From JBDLSY01 sp041170585 (lineage in GTDB: Bacteria; Pseudomonadota; Gammaproteobacteria; Burkholderiales; Burkholderiaceae_C): a stretch of 23,799 nucleotides of DNA. Positions 7,724 through 16,285 of the stretch are shown piece after piece. The stretch's first letter is position 1; each line of letters opens with the position of its first letter. Location: the NCBI GenBank assembly GCA_041170585.1, contig JBEDNN010000064.1:1-23799 (forward strand), in the 5' to 3' direction. Below the pieces are notes generated by a model. That model ran no database searches. It worked only from the letters and a program-made list of their open reading frames with translations, and was not told where the DNA came from. Both the position numbers and the translations under genes were made by a program.

Positions 7724-8137
7724 ATGACTCAACTCAATATAGGCGACAGTGCAGCGTCTTTAAAAAGCACAGGCATATTTAAACGTTTACTCAAAGCATT
7801 TAAATATGGTGTACAGGGCTTTCAAGCTGCTTGGACTCACGAAGCCGCTTTTCGTACCGAATTATTAGTACTGTTGTTAGCAATAGTTTTACTGGCAATA
7901 ACACCTTCTTTAACATTGATGCAACATGTGTTGCTTTTAGGTGTGTGGATATTAGTCATTATTGTAGAGTTACTAAACAGTGCCATAGAATCAATTATTG
8001 ATTTAATCAGCCCTAACATACACCCGTTAGCAGGAAGGGCAAAAGACCTAGGCAGTGCGGCTGTTTTATTAACAATCATAGCAGCAACAACAATATGGTT
8101 ATTGTTAGTTGTGCCTATATGGTGGCCTTTATTATAA
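7724..8137 (+). CDS. dgkA: Diacylglycerol kinase DgkA
   Basis: Small integral-membrane kinase, 137 aa (E. coli about 122), phosphorylating diacylglycerol to phosphatidate in the inner membrane and recycling lipid from envelope glycan synthesis. Seen: an amphipathic N-terminal region with KAFKYGVQGFQAAWTHEAAFR (about 24-44), membrane segments at about 46-62, 66-82 and 110-135, the signature ELLNSAIE (82-89) carrying the catalytic Glu, D93, and AGRAKDLGSAAV (103-114). The first 20 residues are an extra leader. Divergent from pyrF and convergent with rlmD, only 26 nt apart and without a visible terminator. Confidence 0.94.
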   Translation: MTQLNIGDSAASLKSTGIFKRLLKAFKYGVQGFQAAWTHEAAFRTELLVLLLAIVLLAITPSLTLMQHVLLLGVWILVIIVELLNSAIESIIDLISPNIHPLAGRAKDLGSAAVLLTIIAATTIWLLLVVPIWWPLL

Positions 8138-8163
8138 ATATATAGCCTGTTTTTATTAGTTAA

Positions 8164-9648
8164 TTAGTTGAGGCACTCAAATACCGCGATGCTTTCAACA
8201 TGGCTAGTATGTGGAAACATATTGGCGATGCCCGCTTGGCTTAATAACCATTTACCTGTTTTACATAAAATAGCTGCATCGCGTGCCAATGTTGCAGGGT
8301 TACAAGAGACATATACAATACGTTTTGGACAGTGGTTTAAGGGCAAATTCAACAAGGCTTCGCACACAGCTTGTGCGCCTTCTCGCGGTGGATCAATTAA
8401 CCAGCGGTCAAAATAACCCCATTCGTATAAGTCTTCTGTCTTGATTGTAAATAAGTTACTAACTTTAAAGCTAGTATTCAATAAATGATTATAAATAGCA
8501 TTACTGTGTGCTCTAGCAGTTAAAGCCTCACTGCCTTCAATACCCATTACTTTGCCAGTTTTACCGACTGTTTGAGCCAACGGCAAGGTAAAGTTACCTA
8601 GTCCACAAAATAAATCAAGTATCTGTTCACCTGGCTGCGGCATTAATAATGCCAGTGCTTTACTCACTAACACACGGTTCATCGGATAATTAACTTGTGT
8701 AAAATCACTGACTTTAAAAGGCATCACAATATTAAATTCAGGTAAAGTGTAATGTAAGTTACCCTTACGTTCAGTATGTAGCGGCTGGATACTATCTGGG
8801 CCCGCTGCTTGCGTATACCAAATAATAGCGTGAGTAGATTGATTAAATAGATTAGATTGTAGATTAAATTGTAGATTAAATTGTAGATTAGATTGTTTTA
8901 AATTCGTGGAGATATTTTGTTGATTAGGGCTATGAAAATGAGCAAACTCGTCCATATAAGCAATATCTGTGGGTGTCAATGGTGCAAGATGACGCATTAA
9001 TAACACAGTATCTGCTTCACCGACTGCCACTTCAATTTGTGGTACTTGTGAGTGTACAGACAACTTAGCAATTAACTCACGTAAAGGCAGCATTAAGTTT
9101 GAAACATGTAACGGTAATATCGCGCAGCTTTTAATGTCAGCGACGTAGGTGCTGGCCCGTTCATGAAAGCCAACTAGCACAGTATTTTTCTTAACGACGT
9201 TTTTAATTGAAAACCGTGCACGATAACGATAGCCCCAGCTTAAACCGCTAATTGGCGGCAAAATAGTCTCTACTTTTACTTTGGCAATGTGTATCAAACT
9301 GTCTTCTAACGCACGTTGTTTGATAGCGACCTGACTATCGGCTTCAATGTGTTGCAAACTACAACCACCGCATACTCCAAAATGAACACATGCAGGAATA
9401 GCCCGTTGGCTACTAGATTTAATCACGTGAACGATTTCTGCTTTGTCATAAGACGGTTTAGTACGGGTAATTTGTACCTGCACTTGTTCACCTGTAATTG
9501 CGCCTCTGACAAAAACAACTTTACCATTGTGGTGTGCAACACCATTGCCTTCAATATCAATTGATTTAATGGTTAATAGTTGCTGTGGTAAATGAGTTAC
9601 CGCTTGTTTTGCCGCTCGGCGGCGTTGTTGAGATGTTTTATAAGCCAT
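8164..9648 (-). CDS. rlmD: 23S rRNA (uracil-5-)-methyltransferase RlmD
   Basis: SAM-dependent methyltransferase that by family knowledge makes m5U at E. coli position 1939 of 23S rRNA. From the ATG at 9648 it is 494 aa (E. coli about 433). Seen: basic N-terminus, TRAM domain (about 24-75), 4Fe-4S cysteines C87, C93, C96 (CVHFGVCGGC) and C175, SAM site LDLFCGLGNFTLPLA (344-358), LIDPPREGA (417-425), and catalytic C449 in VYVSCNP. A TTG five codons upstream (9663) could extend it, but ATG is more likely. Residues about 245-272 are an Asn/Gln-rich insert partly made by a 12-bp tandem repeat. The reading frame is intact and all key residues are present, so it should be functional. Confidence 0.93.
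   Translation of the reverse strand: MAYKTSQQRRRAAKQAVTHLPQQLLTIKSIDIEGNGVAHHNGKVVFVRGAITGEQVQVQITRTKPSYDKAEIVHVIKSSSQRAIPACVHFGVCGGCSLQHIEADSQVAIKQRALEDSLIHIAKVKVETILPPISGLSWGYRYRARFSIKNVVKKNTVLVGFHERASTYVADIKSCAILPLHVSNLMLPLRELIAKLSVHSQVPQIEVAVGEADTVLLMRHLAPLTPTDIAYMDEFAHFHSPNQQNISTNLKQSNLQFNLQFNLQSNLFNQSTHAIIWYTQAAGPDSIQPLHTERKGNLHYTLPEFNIVMPFKVSDFTQVNYPMNRVLVSKALALLMPQPGEQILDLFCGLGNFTLPLAQTVGKTGKVMGIEGSEALTARAHSNAIYNHLLNTSFKVSNLFTIKTEDLYEWGYFDRWLIDPPREGAQAVCEALLNLPLNHCPKRIVYVSCNPATLARDAAILCKTGKWLLSQAGIANMFPHTSHVESIAVFECLN
8849..8896. repeat. In-frame 12-bp tandem repeat inside rlmD
   Basis: Four copies of AGATTA(A/G)ATTGT: the outer two carry G, the inner two A. Being 12 bp, each copy adds four residues (NLQF or NLQS) without breaking the frame. 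Confidence 0.9.
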
Positions 9649-9718
9649 ATAATATTTTATCAATATACAATTTAAAGGTGTATATAAATGCCTTTACCAG
9701 TAAAATTAACTTTTATTA

Positions 9719-9754
9719 TTTTATTATTTATTTTATTATTTATTTTATTATTTA
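9719..9754. repeat. 12-bp tandem repeat upstream of the CBS gene
   Basis: Three exact copies of TTTTATTATTTA, with a partial copy to the left from 9711. It lies between the divergent rlmD and CBS-protein genes, about 30 nt before the CBS start, so it may lie in the promoter or leader. Confidence 0.88.
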
Positions 9755-9787
9755 TTTTACCTACTGATTAACCATTGGAAAATCACG

Positions 9788-10234
9788 ATGAAAGTTTCTG
9801 AAATTCTTAAAGTTAAAGGCAATACGCTATACACCATTACGCCGTTACATAAATTAACTGATGCAGTTGCTGTGATGGCTGATAATGATATTGGTTCTTT
9901 GTGCGTAATGGAGCATGGTGATTTAGTCGGTATGCTAACTTTTCGTGAAGTGTTAAAAGCTGTTAATGCACAAAAAAATTTAATGAGTGAGCGAACAGTT
10001 CGTAGTGTAATGGACGATTATCCGATTACTTGCACGCCTGAAACGCCGTTAAATGAAGTTAGACGTATGATGTTAGCACGACATACACGTTATTTACCTG
10101 TAATGAATGCCAACATGTTGATGGGTGTTATCTCATTTTATGATGTCGCACGGGCAGTGCTTGAGGCACAAAGTTTTGAAAATCAATTATTAAAAGCATA
10201 CATTAAAGACTGGCCTAGTGAAAAAGATGAATAA
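9788..10234 (+). CDS. CBS-domain pair protein
   Basis: 148-aa cytosolic protein made almost entirely of two CBS domains (about 1-60 and 68-127). CBS pairs usually bind adenosyl nucleotides and regulate a partner; no partner domain is fused here. Seen: an MKVSEIL start, ITPLHKLTDAVAVMADNDIGSL in the first repeat, GDLVGMLTFREVL (44-56), then VRSVMDDYPITCTPETPLNEV and LMGVISFYDVARAVL in the second. The C-terminus (LKAYIKDW) is a short helix. Small double-CBS proteins of this length are common in Burkholderiales, but their role is mostly unassigned. The next gene, orn, starts inside its last codons, so the two are probably co-transcribed. Confidence 0.85.
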   Translation: MKVSEILKVKGNTLYTITPLHKLTDAVAVMADNDIGSLCVMEHGDLVGMLTFREVLKAVNAQKNLMSERTVRSVMDDYPITCTPETPLNEVRRMMLARHTRYLPVMNANMLMGVISFYDVARAVLEAQSFENQLLKAYIKDWPSEKDE

Positions 10235-10865
10235 TAAAATAATGAATAATCCAAAAACAAATGAACAAATCAACGAGCAAACTAGCCAGCAAACTGGTGT
10301 AAAAATAGATGAAAAACCCAAATCTGCCGATACACATCTAGTTTGGTTAGACATGGAAATGACAGGTTTAGAGCCTGAAAAAGAGCGTATCATTGAAATA
10401 GCTTTTGTTGTCACAGATTTACATTTGAATGTATTAGCAGAAGGACCTGTTTATGTTATTCATCAACCTGATAACATTTTAGAGGCCATGGATTCGTGGA
10501 ATAAAGGCACACACGGTAAAAGTGGTTTAATTGATAAAGTCAAAGCCAGCACAGTTTCTGAACAACAAGCACAATTTGAAATAATTAATTTTCTAAAAGT
10601 ATTGATTCCGAAAGGAAAAATACCACTGTGCGGCAATACAATTCATCAAGACCGTCGTTTTATGGATTTATATATGCCTGAACTCAATAATTTTTTTCAT
10701 TACCGTAATATTGATGTAAGCACTCTAAAAGAGTTGGCCAAACGATGGCGACCCGATGTGTATAAAAGTTTTAAAAAACAACAAGCCCACACTGCATTAG
10801 CCGATGTCTATGAAAGTATTGAAGAATTAAAACACTACCGAGCCTCTTTTTTAAAGGCTGATTAA
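10227..10865 (+). CDS. orn: Oligoribonuclease
   Basis: 3'-5' exoribonuclease that degrades 2-5 nt RNAs (and pGpG) to mononucleotides; DEDDh family, homodimer. Numbered from the ATG at 10227: D42 and E44 in WLDMEMTGL, D142 in HQDRRF, H188 and D193 in QQAHTALAD. Also seen are LDVSTLKELAKRW-like IDVSTLKELAKRW and the MPEL dimer region. 212 aa against about 181 in E. coli: the excess is a roughly 37-residue Asn/Gln/Lys-rich N-terminal extension of low complexity. Starts at GTG 10218 or ATG 10242 are also possible; none has a strong Shine-Dalgarno, and all keep most of the extension. The start overlaps the CBS gene by 8 nt. Confidence 0.92.
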   Translation: MNNKIMNNPKTNEQINEQTSQQTGVKIDEKPKSADTHLVWLDMEMTGLEPEKERIIEIAFVVTDLHLNVLAEGPVYVIHQPDNILEAMDSWNKGTHGKSGLIDKVKASTVSEQQAQFEIINFLKVLIPKGKIPLCGNTIHQDRRFMDLYMPELNNFFHYRNIDVSTLKELAKRWRPDVYKSFKKQQAHTALADVYESIEELKHYRASFLKAD

Positions 10866-10945
10866 AAAATACTGAACTTATTAAATTTTCTTGAAGTAAT
10901 AAAATTACATAAAAATATAAAAATATAAAAAATATAAATAGTCCA

Positions 10946-13138
10946 ATGACCCCTTCTAACACCCCAAATATTTTTACGCCTATCACTGATACACCATTCA
11001 TTCAGCCTTTATTGATTGAGTTATTTGTTGAAGAATTACCTCCTAAATCATTAAATATTTTAGGTGAGTCGTTTGCACACAGTATTTATACTGGTTTAAT
11101 AGCACAAGGTTTGTGTGATATTTCTGCTATTAAAACAGTTTTTGCCTCCCCACGCCGTTTAGGTGTTTTAATTGACGCTGTGGCCAGTTGCGGTACAGAG
11201 AAAAAAGTATTACAAAAATTAATGCCTATTACCGTTGGTTTAGATGCAACAGGTGCAGCCAGTCCTGCTTTATTAAAGAAATTGACAGCATTAGGTGCTG
11301 CTAATATACCCGTGACGGCATTAAAAAATCAGGCAGGTATTTTATTTTTAGACAGTACTGTACAAGGCACTCAATTGACCGTTGCAGTACAACAGGCTTT
11401 AATAGATGCATTGGTAAAGCTGCCGATTGCAAAAGCTATGCAATATCAATTATCAAATAATTGTGATATACCTAATTGGAGTACGGTTAGCTTTGTGCGT
11501 CCTGCACACAGTTTAATGGTTTTACACGGTAAAACCGTATTGCCTATTACAGCCTTGGGTTTAATTGCTGGACGAACGACTCAAGGGCACCGCTTTGAAG
11601 CATTAGATACTTTAATCACACTTAATCATGCCAATGATTATGAAAATCTGTTAGAAACACGCGGCGCAGTTATCCCTAATTTTAATAAACGCCGTGCGAT
11701 GATTGTTGCACAACTAGCCGCACAATCATCTGCTTTAGGCAATGCTCACCCGATTGAAGATGCCGCATTATTAGACGAAGTAACCGCTTTGGTGGAGCAG
11801 CCCAATGTATTGACGTGTACATTTGATTCCGAATTTTTAGTTATTCCTCAAGAGTGCTTGATTTTAACCATGAAGGCGAATCAAAAATATTTTCCCTTAT
11901 TAGATGAAAAAAAGGCATTAACGCATTATTTTTTGGTGGTCAGCAATATTAGTCCTATTGATACCAGTCAAGTAATTACTGGCAATGAACGTGTAATTAG
12001 ACCCCGTTTATCTGATGCAAAATTCTTTTTTGACCAAGATAGAAAAAAAACGTTGTACAGCCGTATAGTTCAGTTGAACACAGTAATTTATCACAATCAA
12101 TTAGGCACACAAGGTGAACGTACTGTTCGCGTAGCTAGTATTGCACGTAATATTGCCATAGCATTAGACCCAACTGATGATACTTTAGCCATTCAATCAC
12201 ACCATGCGGCTACTTTGGCTAAAACTGATTTATTAACGGATATGGTCGGCGAATTTCCAGAGCTACAAGGCACAATGGGGCGATATTACGCATTGAATGA
12301 TGGCGAAAATTCTATCATTGCTGATGCGATTGAAGATCACTATAAACCTAAATTTGCAGGCGATACTTTACCGCGTAATAAAGTCGGTGTAGTGGTGGCT
12401 TTGGCGGATAAGTTAGAAACTTTAGTCGGGTTATTTGGTATTGGTGCATTGCCAACAGGTGATAAAGACCCTTTTGCCTTACGCAGACATGCTTTAGGCG
12501 TGATTCGTTTATTGGCAGAAAATGCTTTACCTCTAAATTTAAAAGATTTAATTGTGCAAGCGGCTGATGTATTTACTACAGGCTTATTAACGCATTCTTT
12601 AGCCCCCTTAGAAACATTTATTTATGATAGATTATCAGGGCAATTACGTGAGCAAGGTTATAGTATTCAAACCATTGATGCCGTATTAAGTAATCGTCCG
12701 ACCGTGTTGCATGATATTAATGCACGATTAGCCGCCGTAAAAGTATTTGCTGATTTGCCAGAAGCCCCCGCTTTAGCAGCAGCGAATAAGCGTATTTATC
12801 ATATTTTGAAAAAAATAAATCCTGATAGCCATTCAACAAATCCAGTTAGTCCAATAATAGCGGCAGTCAATCCAGCTTTATTATTTGAAGCGGCTGAAAA
12901 ACAATTGTACGAAGATTTAAAGACCGTCGCAATAAAAGCACATGCGGCTTTTATTGCCAAACAATATACAGAGAATTTACAAATGTTGGCAGCATTAAAA
13001 CCATCCGTTGATGCTTTTTTTGAAACGGTGATGGTTAATGTTGATGATGATACACTTCGCTTTAACCGTCAAACTTTGTTAGCACATTTACACTATGCTA
13101 TGAATCAAGTAGCTGATTTAAGTCAATTAGCAGCTTAA
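10946..13138 (+). CDS. glyS: Glycyl-tRNA synthetase beta subunit
   Basis: Beta subunit of the alpha2beta2 bacterial glycyl-tRNA synthetase, needed for tRNA recognition and charging. 730 aa (E. coli about 689). Seen: LLIELFVEELPPKSL (22-36), ASPRRLGVL (67-75), TTQGHRF (211-217), the core VGEFPELQGTMGRYYA (434-449), ADKLETLVGLFGIG (487-500) and GDKDPFALRR (505-514). The first 20 residues (TPSNTPNIFTPITDTPFIQP) precede the usual family start and form a Thr/Pro-rich extension; no other Met is available. The catalytic alpha-subunit gene glyQ, normally directly upstream, is absent; orn occupies that place with an 80-nt gap. Confidence 0.96.
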   Translation: MTPSNTPNIFTPITDTPFIQPLLIELFVEELPPKSLNILGESFAHSIYTGLIAQGLCDISAIKTVFASPRRLGVLIDAVASCGTEKKVLQKLMPITVGLDATGAASPALLKKLTALGAANIPVTALKNQAGILFLDSTVQGTQLTVAVQQALIDALVKLPIAKAMQYQLSNNCDIPNWSTVSFVRPAHSLMVLHGKTVLPITALGLIAGRTTQGHRFEALDTLITLNHANDYENLLETRGAVIPNFNKRRAMIVAQLAAQSSALGNAHPIEDAALLDEVTALVEQPNVLTCTFDSEFLVIPQECLILTMKANQKYFPLLDEKKALTHYFLVVSNISPIDTSQVITGNERVIRPRLSDAKFFFDQDRKKTLYSRIVQLNTVIYHNQLGTQGERTVRVASIARNIAIALDPTDDTLAIQSHHAATLAKTDLLTDMVGEFPELQGTMGRYYALNDGENSIIADAIEDHYKPKFAGDTLPRNKVGVVVALADKLETLVGLFGIGALPTGDKDPFALRRHALGVIRLLAENALPLNLKDLIVQAADVFTTGLLTHSLAPLETFIYDRLSGQLREQGYSIQTIDAVLSNRPTVLHDINARLAAVKVFADLPEAPALAAANKRIYHILKKINPDSHSTNPVSPIIAAVNPALLFEAAEKQLYEDLKTVAIKAHAAFIAKQYTENLQMLAALKPSVDAFFETVMVNVDDDTLRFNRQTLLAHLHYAMNQVADLSQLAA

Positions 13139-13144
13139 AAATAC

Positions 13145-13195
13145 AGTATAAATATAGTATAAATATAGTATAAATATAGTATAAATATAGTATAT
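13145..13195. repeat. 11-bp tandem repeat between glyS and plsC
   Basis: Four exact copies of AGTATAAATAT (13145-13188) and a partial fifth. The remainder of the 180-nt gap (to 13318) is AT-rich with a looser CGTAATATAA motif seen near 13214, 13278 and 13289. No terminator or gene is visible. Confidence 0.9.
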
Positions 13196-13318
13196 TAAAT
13201 ATTATATAATGTAAACGTAATATAGATATAGATATAATATAAATATATTATAAAAAAATAACATAAAGATAATATAAGCGTAATATAAACGTAATATAAA
13301 TAAAATATAAAGATATTT

Positions 13319-14071
13319 ATGATGGGGTTTTTTCGCTTATTATTGCTTAACTTACGGGCCTGTTTATATGTGTTGTATTGCCTTATCACTGTGATTCCTT
13401 TTGCGGCATTGGCAATTCCACTATGGTTATGTCCCGTTTCAACTCGCTTTGCGGTTTTACGGTTTTGGCCACGCTTAGCGGTTCATGCTGCCCGCTGGAT
13501 TTTGGGGATTCGTTGGCAAATTAAAGGCTTAGAATATTTGCCGCAATATGGAGCTAGTGCAGTTTTAATGCCTAAGCATCAAAGTACTTGGGAGACTTTT
13601 TTTCTATGCGGTTTTTTAGAATCATCGCCAGTATTTGTTTATAAAAAACAATTAAACTGGATTCCATTTTTTGGTTGGGGATTAAAGTCTTTAAAGTGGA
13701 TAGCGATTGACCGTAAAAAACGTTTAGCCGCCTTTGAACAAGTTAAATTAGCCAGCCGTATAGCAGTTGATACAGGACGCAGTATCATTATGTTTCCTGA
13801 AGGAACACGCACAACAATTGGGACACAGACTACTTATAAATCAGGTGGAACTCGATTAGCTATTTATTTAGGTGTACCTGTTATTCCAATTGCACACAAT
13901 GCAGGTGCTTTATGGCCAAGACGGGCATGGTTAAAACAGTCAGGTTTAATTACAGTGTCTATTGGTAGACCCATTACGTCAATTAATAAAGAATCTGAAC
14001 AGCTACTCGGTGAAGTCAAATTATGGATTGAACATGAGATGCAGTGTATTTCACCAGAGTTTTATTTATAA
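13319..14071 (+). CDS. plsC: 1-acyl-sn-glycerol-3-phosphate acyltransferase (PlsC family)
   Basis: Membrane-associated acyltransferase converting lysophosphatidate to phosphatidate in phospholipid synthesis. 250 aa. Seen: hydrophobic N-terminus (about 6-38), motif I KHQSTWE (86-92, His87 followed by Glu at the usual Asp position), acceptor-binding FPEGTR (159-164) and VPVIPIAHN (186-194), plus AIDRKK (129-134). The Glu version of the HX4D motif is what I recall for Burkholderiales PlsC, so it is probably not a defect. Two adjacent ATGs (13319, 13322) can serve as start. In relatives gmhB often lies between glyS and plsC; here it is missing. The same family includes lyso-ornithine lipid acyltransferases, but PlsC is the simplest reading. 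Confidence 0.88.
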   Translation: MMGFFRLLLLNLRACLYVLYCLITVIPFAALAIPLWLCPVSTRFAVLRFWPRLAVHAARWILGIRWQIKGLEYLPQYGASAVLMPKHQSTWETFFLCGFLESSPVFVYKKQLNWIPFFGWGLKSLKWIAIDRKKRLAAFEQVKLASRIAVDTGRSIIMFPEGTRTTIGTQTTYKSGGTRLAIYLGVPVIPIAHNAGALWPRRAWLKQSGLITVSIGRPITSINKESEQLLGEVKLWIEHEMQCISPEFYL

Positions 14072-14128
14072 TCACACAAGCACTCTTCCATAGTTAAATA
14101 AATTTACTTAAGACTGGTTTACTTATTT

Positions 14129-14989
14129 ATGCCTAATTTAAATATATTTAATCCAATTGATGCCCCGCACAATTACCGCACAATTGTGTATGTATCAGAC
14201 AGTACTGGGGTTACTGCTGAAACTTTGGGACATTCTGTATTAACCCAGTTTGAAGGTATGAATCTTAGGCAACAGAGAATACCTTTTGTTGATAATGAAG
14301 ACAAAGCACATGATGCTGTTCTAAAAATTAACGATATTACTCGCATAGAAGGACGCAAAGCAATTGTATTTACTACTTTAGTTAATCCGATAATCAATGC
14401 TATTGTTAAGCGTGCAAACGGCTTTCATTTAGATTTGTTTCAAAATTTCGTTAAGCCATTAGAGCAAGAGTTCGCCATTAAGTCTACCTATTCAGTGGGA
14501 CGAAGCCATTCTACAGCCGATGCAAAAGAATATAAAGACCGTATTGAGGCGATTAATTATTCATTGGCTCATGATGATGGGCAAAGCCACGCCCATTTAG
14601 ATCAGGCAGATATTATTTTGGTGGGCGTATCGCGTTCAGGAAAAACGCCGACTAGTTTATATTTAGCGATGCAATATGGTTTGAAGGCAGCTAATTATCC
14701 GTTAATCCCTGAGGATTTTGAACGCAATGTTTTACCACCACATTTAATTAAACATAAACATAAGCTATTTGGCTTAACTATTACGCCTGAACGTTTGGCA
14801 GAGGTTCGTCATGAACGCCGTCCTAATAGTCATTATGCGGCATTAAACAATTGTCGTTATGAAGTACAAGCCGCAGAAAGTATGATGCGTAGCCACGGTA
14901 TTCAGTGGCTTAGCTCCACCACCAAAAGTATAGAAGAGATTTCAGTACAAATTTTAACTATCTTAAATATAGACAAGCGTATTTACTGA
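14129..14989 (+). CDS. ppsR: PEP synthase regulatory protein (kinase/pyrophosphorylase)
   Basis: Bifunctional DUF299-family enzyme, 286 aa, that by family knowledge inactivates PEP synthase by ADP-dependent phosphorylation and reactivates it by phosphorolysis, thereby controlling pyruvate-to-PEP flux. Seen: IVYVSDSTGVTAETLGHSVL (19-38), P-loop GVSRSGKTPTSLYLA (166-180), NYPLIPEDF (189-197) and LFGLTITPERL (213-223). The first 15 residues are a short extra leader. Its target gene ppsA is not in the window, although the two are often divergent neighbours in Burkholderiales. It lies 57 nt after plsC on the same strand. Confidence 0.93.
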   Translation: MPNLNIFNPIDAPHNYRTIVYVSDSTGVTAETLGHSVLTQFEGMNLRQQRIPFVDNEDKAHDAVLKINDITRIEGRKAIVFTTLVNPIINAIVKRANGFHLDLFQNFVKPLEQEFAIKSTYSVGRSHSTADAKEYKDRIEAINYSLAHDDGQSHAHLDQADIILVGVSRSGKTPTSLYLAMQYGLKAANYPLIPEDFERNVLPPHLIKHKHKLFGLTITPERLAEVRHERRPNSHYAALNNCRYEVQAAESMMRSHGIQWLSSTTKSIEEISVQILTILNIDKRIY

Positions 14990-15019
14990 TAATAAATTAA
15001 CAGCCCAATAGCAATACAC

Positions 15020-15070
15020 TAACAATATATTGATATATTATTAACAATATATTAACAATATATTAACAAT
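15020..15070. repeat. 11-bp TAACAATATAT repeats upstream of the pseudouridine synthase
   Basis: Copies at 15020-15030, 15042-15052 and 15053-15063, plus a partial copy to 15070, in the 118-nt gap between ppsR and the next gene. Confidence 0.85.
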
Positions 15071-15107
15071 AAAATAATTTAAGAATAATCATTGTTAAAA
15101 TACTTAA

Positions 15108-16187
15108 ATGACTTATTTAAATTCAAATTTACCCAAGCGTTCTGAACACGCCCATTCTTCTGAACCCGTTCGTATATCTAAGCGAATGTCTGAATTAGGT
15201 ATGGCGTCGCGCCGTGAAGCTGACTATTGGTTAGAGCAAGGCTGGGTTTTAGTTGATGGCGTACCCGCTGTCTTGGGACAAAAAGTATTGCCTTCACAAA
15301 AAATTACCTTGCAACGCGCAGCACACACTCAACAAGCGACACAAGTTACTTTTTTATTGCATAAACCCATTGGCTATGTCAGTGGACAAGCAGAAGACGG
15401 TTATCAAAACGCCGCTGCTTTAATTACCGCAGGAAACCGCTGGGCAGGGTGTACTGCACCCCAAAAATTTAATTTTTCTCAATTAAAGGGACTTGCACCA
15501 GCGGGTCGCTTAGACATTGATTCAACAGGCTTATTGGTTTTAACCCAAGATGGCCGTATTGCTAAATTATTAATCGGTGAAGACAGTGGCATTGAAAAAG
15601 AGTATTTAGTGCGTGTGCAGTATATGCGTGGCCGCGAAGGTGAACGTTTGCCTGAATCTGCTTTGCAAAAATTACGTCACGGATTGGAATTAGATGGAAA
15701 GCTACTTAAACCAGCCGTAGTAGAGTGGCAAAATGATGACCAGTTACGTTTTGTATTAATCGAGGGTAAAAAACGACAAATTCGGCGTATGTGTGAGTTA
15801 GTCGGCTTAAAAGTATTGGGATTAAAGCGAGTAGGTATTGGCAGCATATTATTGCGTGATTTGCCTATGGGGCAGTGGCGTTATTTGCAAGCAGGTGAAC
15901 GGTTTGACAATCCATTAAAACGTAAAGCGGCTATGCAAGCAGCTACTTCAGATGATGTACGCTTTGTTAGGCAAGAAATTCAAGAAGATTATGAAGCAGT
16001 CTATGGTGATTTACGTGCAGTTGAACCAAAACGTAAGCTAAATATTGCCCCTCAATCTACTATACAAGGTCGCCCACGTGAGCGTTATTCTGCTGATACA
16101 ACGCCTGATATACGTCAGCGTCCCAGTCGTCCATCAACTCGCACAGGTGACCGTAAACCCGTTAAAACCAATATTCGTTCACGCTAA
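15108..16187 (+). CDS. rluF: 23S rRNA pseudouridine synthase, RluB/RluE/RluF family
   Basis: RsuA/RluB-type pseudouridine synthase isomerising uridine in 23S rRNA. 359 aa. Seen: N-terminal S4 RNA-binding domain (about 22-70, RISKRMSELGMASRREAD), the catalytic GRLDIDSTGLLVLT (133-146) with nucleophile D136, KEYLV (164-168), and KKRQIRRMCELVGL (221-234). The KRQIRRMCE form resembles RluF more than RluB, whose motif is usually NREVRRMWE; substrate position is therefore less certain than the family. Residues from about 270 to 359 form a basic, disordered Arg/Pro/Thr-rich tail, probably RNA-binding. There is also an insert around 105-128 between the two domains. Confidence 0.85.
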   Translation: MTYLNSNLPKRSEHAHSSEPVRISKRMSELGMASRREADYWLEQGWVLVDGVPAVLGQKVLPSQKITLQRAAHTQQATQVTFLLHKPIGYVSGQAEDGYQNAAALITAGNRWAGCTAPQKFNFSQLKGLAPAGRLDIDSTGLLVLTQDGRIAKLLIGEDSGIEKEYLVRVQYMRGREGERLPESALQKLRHGLELDGKLLKPAVVEWQNDDQLRFVLIEGKKRQIRRMCELVGLKVLGLKRVGIGSILLRDLPMGQWRYLQAGERFDNPLKRKAAMQAATSDDVRFVRQEIQEDYEAVYGDLRAVEPKRKLNIAPQSTIQGRPRERYSADTTPDIRQRPSRPSTRTGDRKPVKTNIRSR

Positions 16188-16285
16188 ATTTTTGTACTGA
16201 TAATGTATATTCGTAATATATATTCGAATTTTTTATATTTATTATTCGTTATTTGCTATTCGTTATTTATTTACAAGCTATTCTT

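Noticed and set aside
9585..9767. Small plus-strand open frame over the rlmD start and the 12-bp repeat
   Set aside because: Its first half is antisense to the conserved start of rlmD and its C-terminus is translated repeat (YFIIYFIIY); no homology or ribosome site.
13574..13594. PlsC motif I has Glu instead of the Asp of HX4D, suggesting an inactive enzyme
   Set aside because: The KHQS.WET form is what I recall from Burkholderiales PlsC proteins, and the other acyltransferase motifs are intact.
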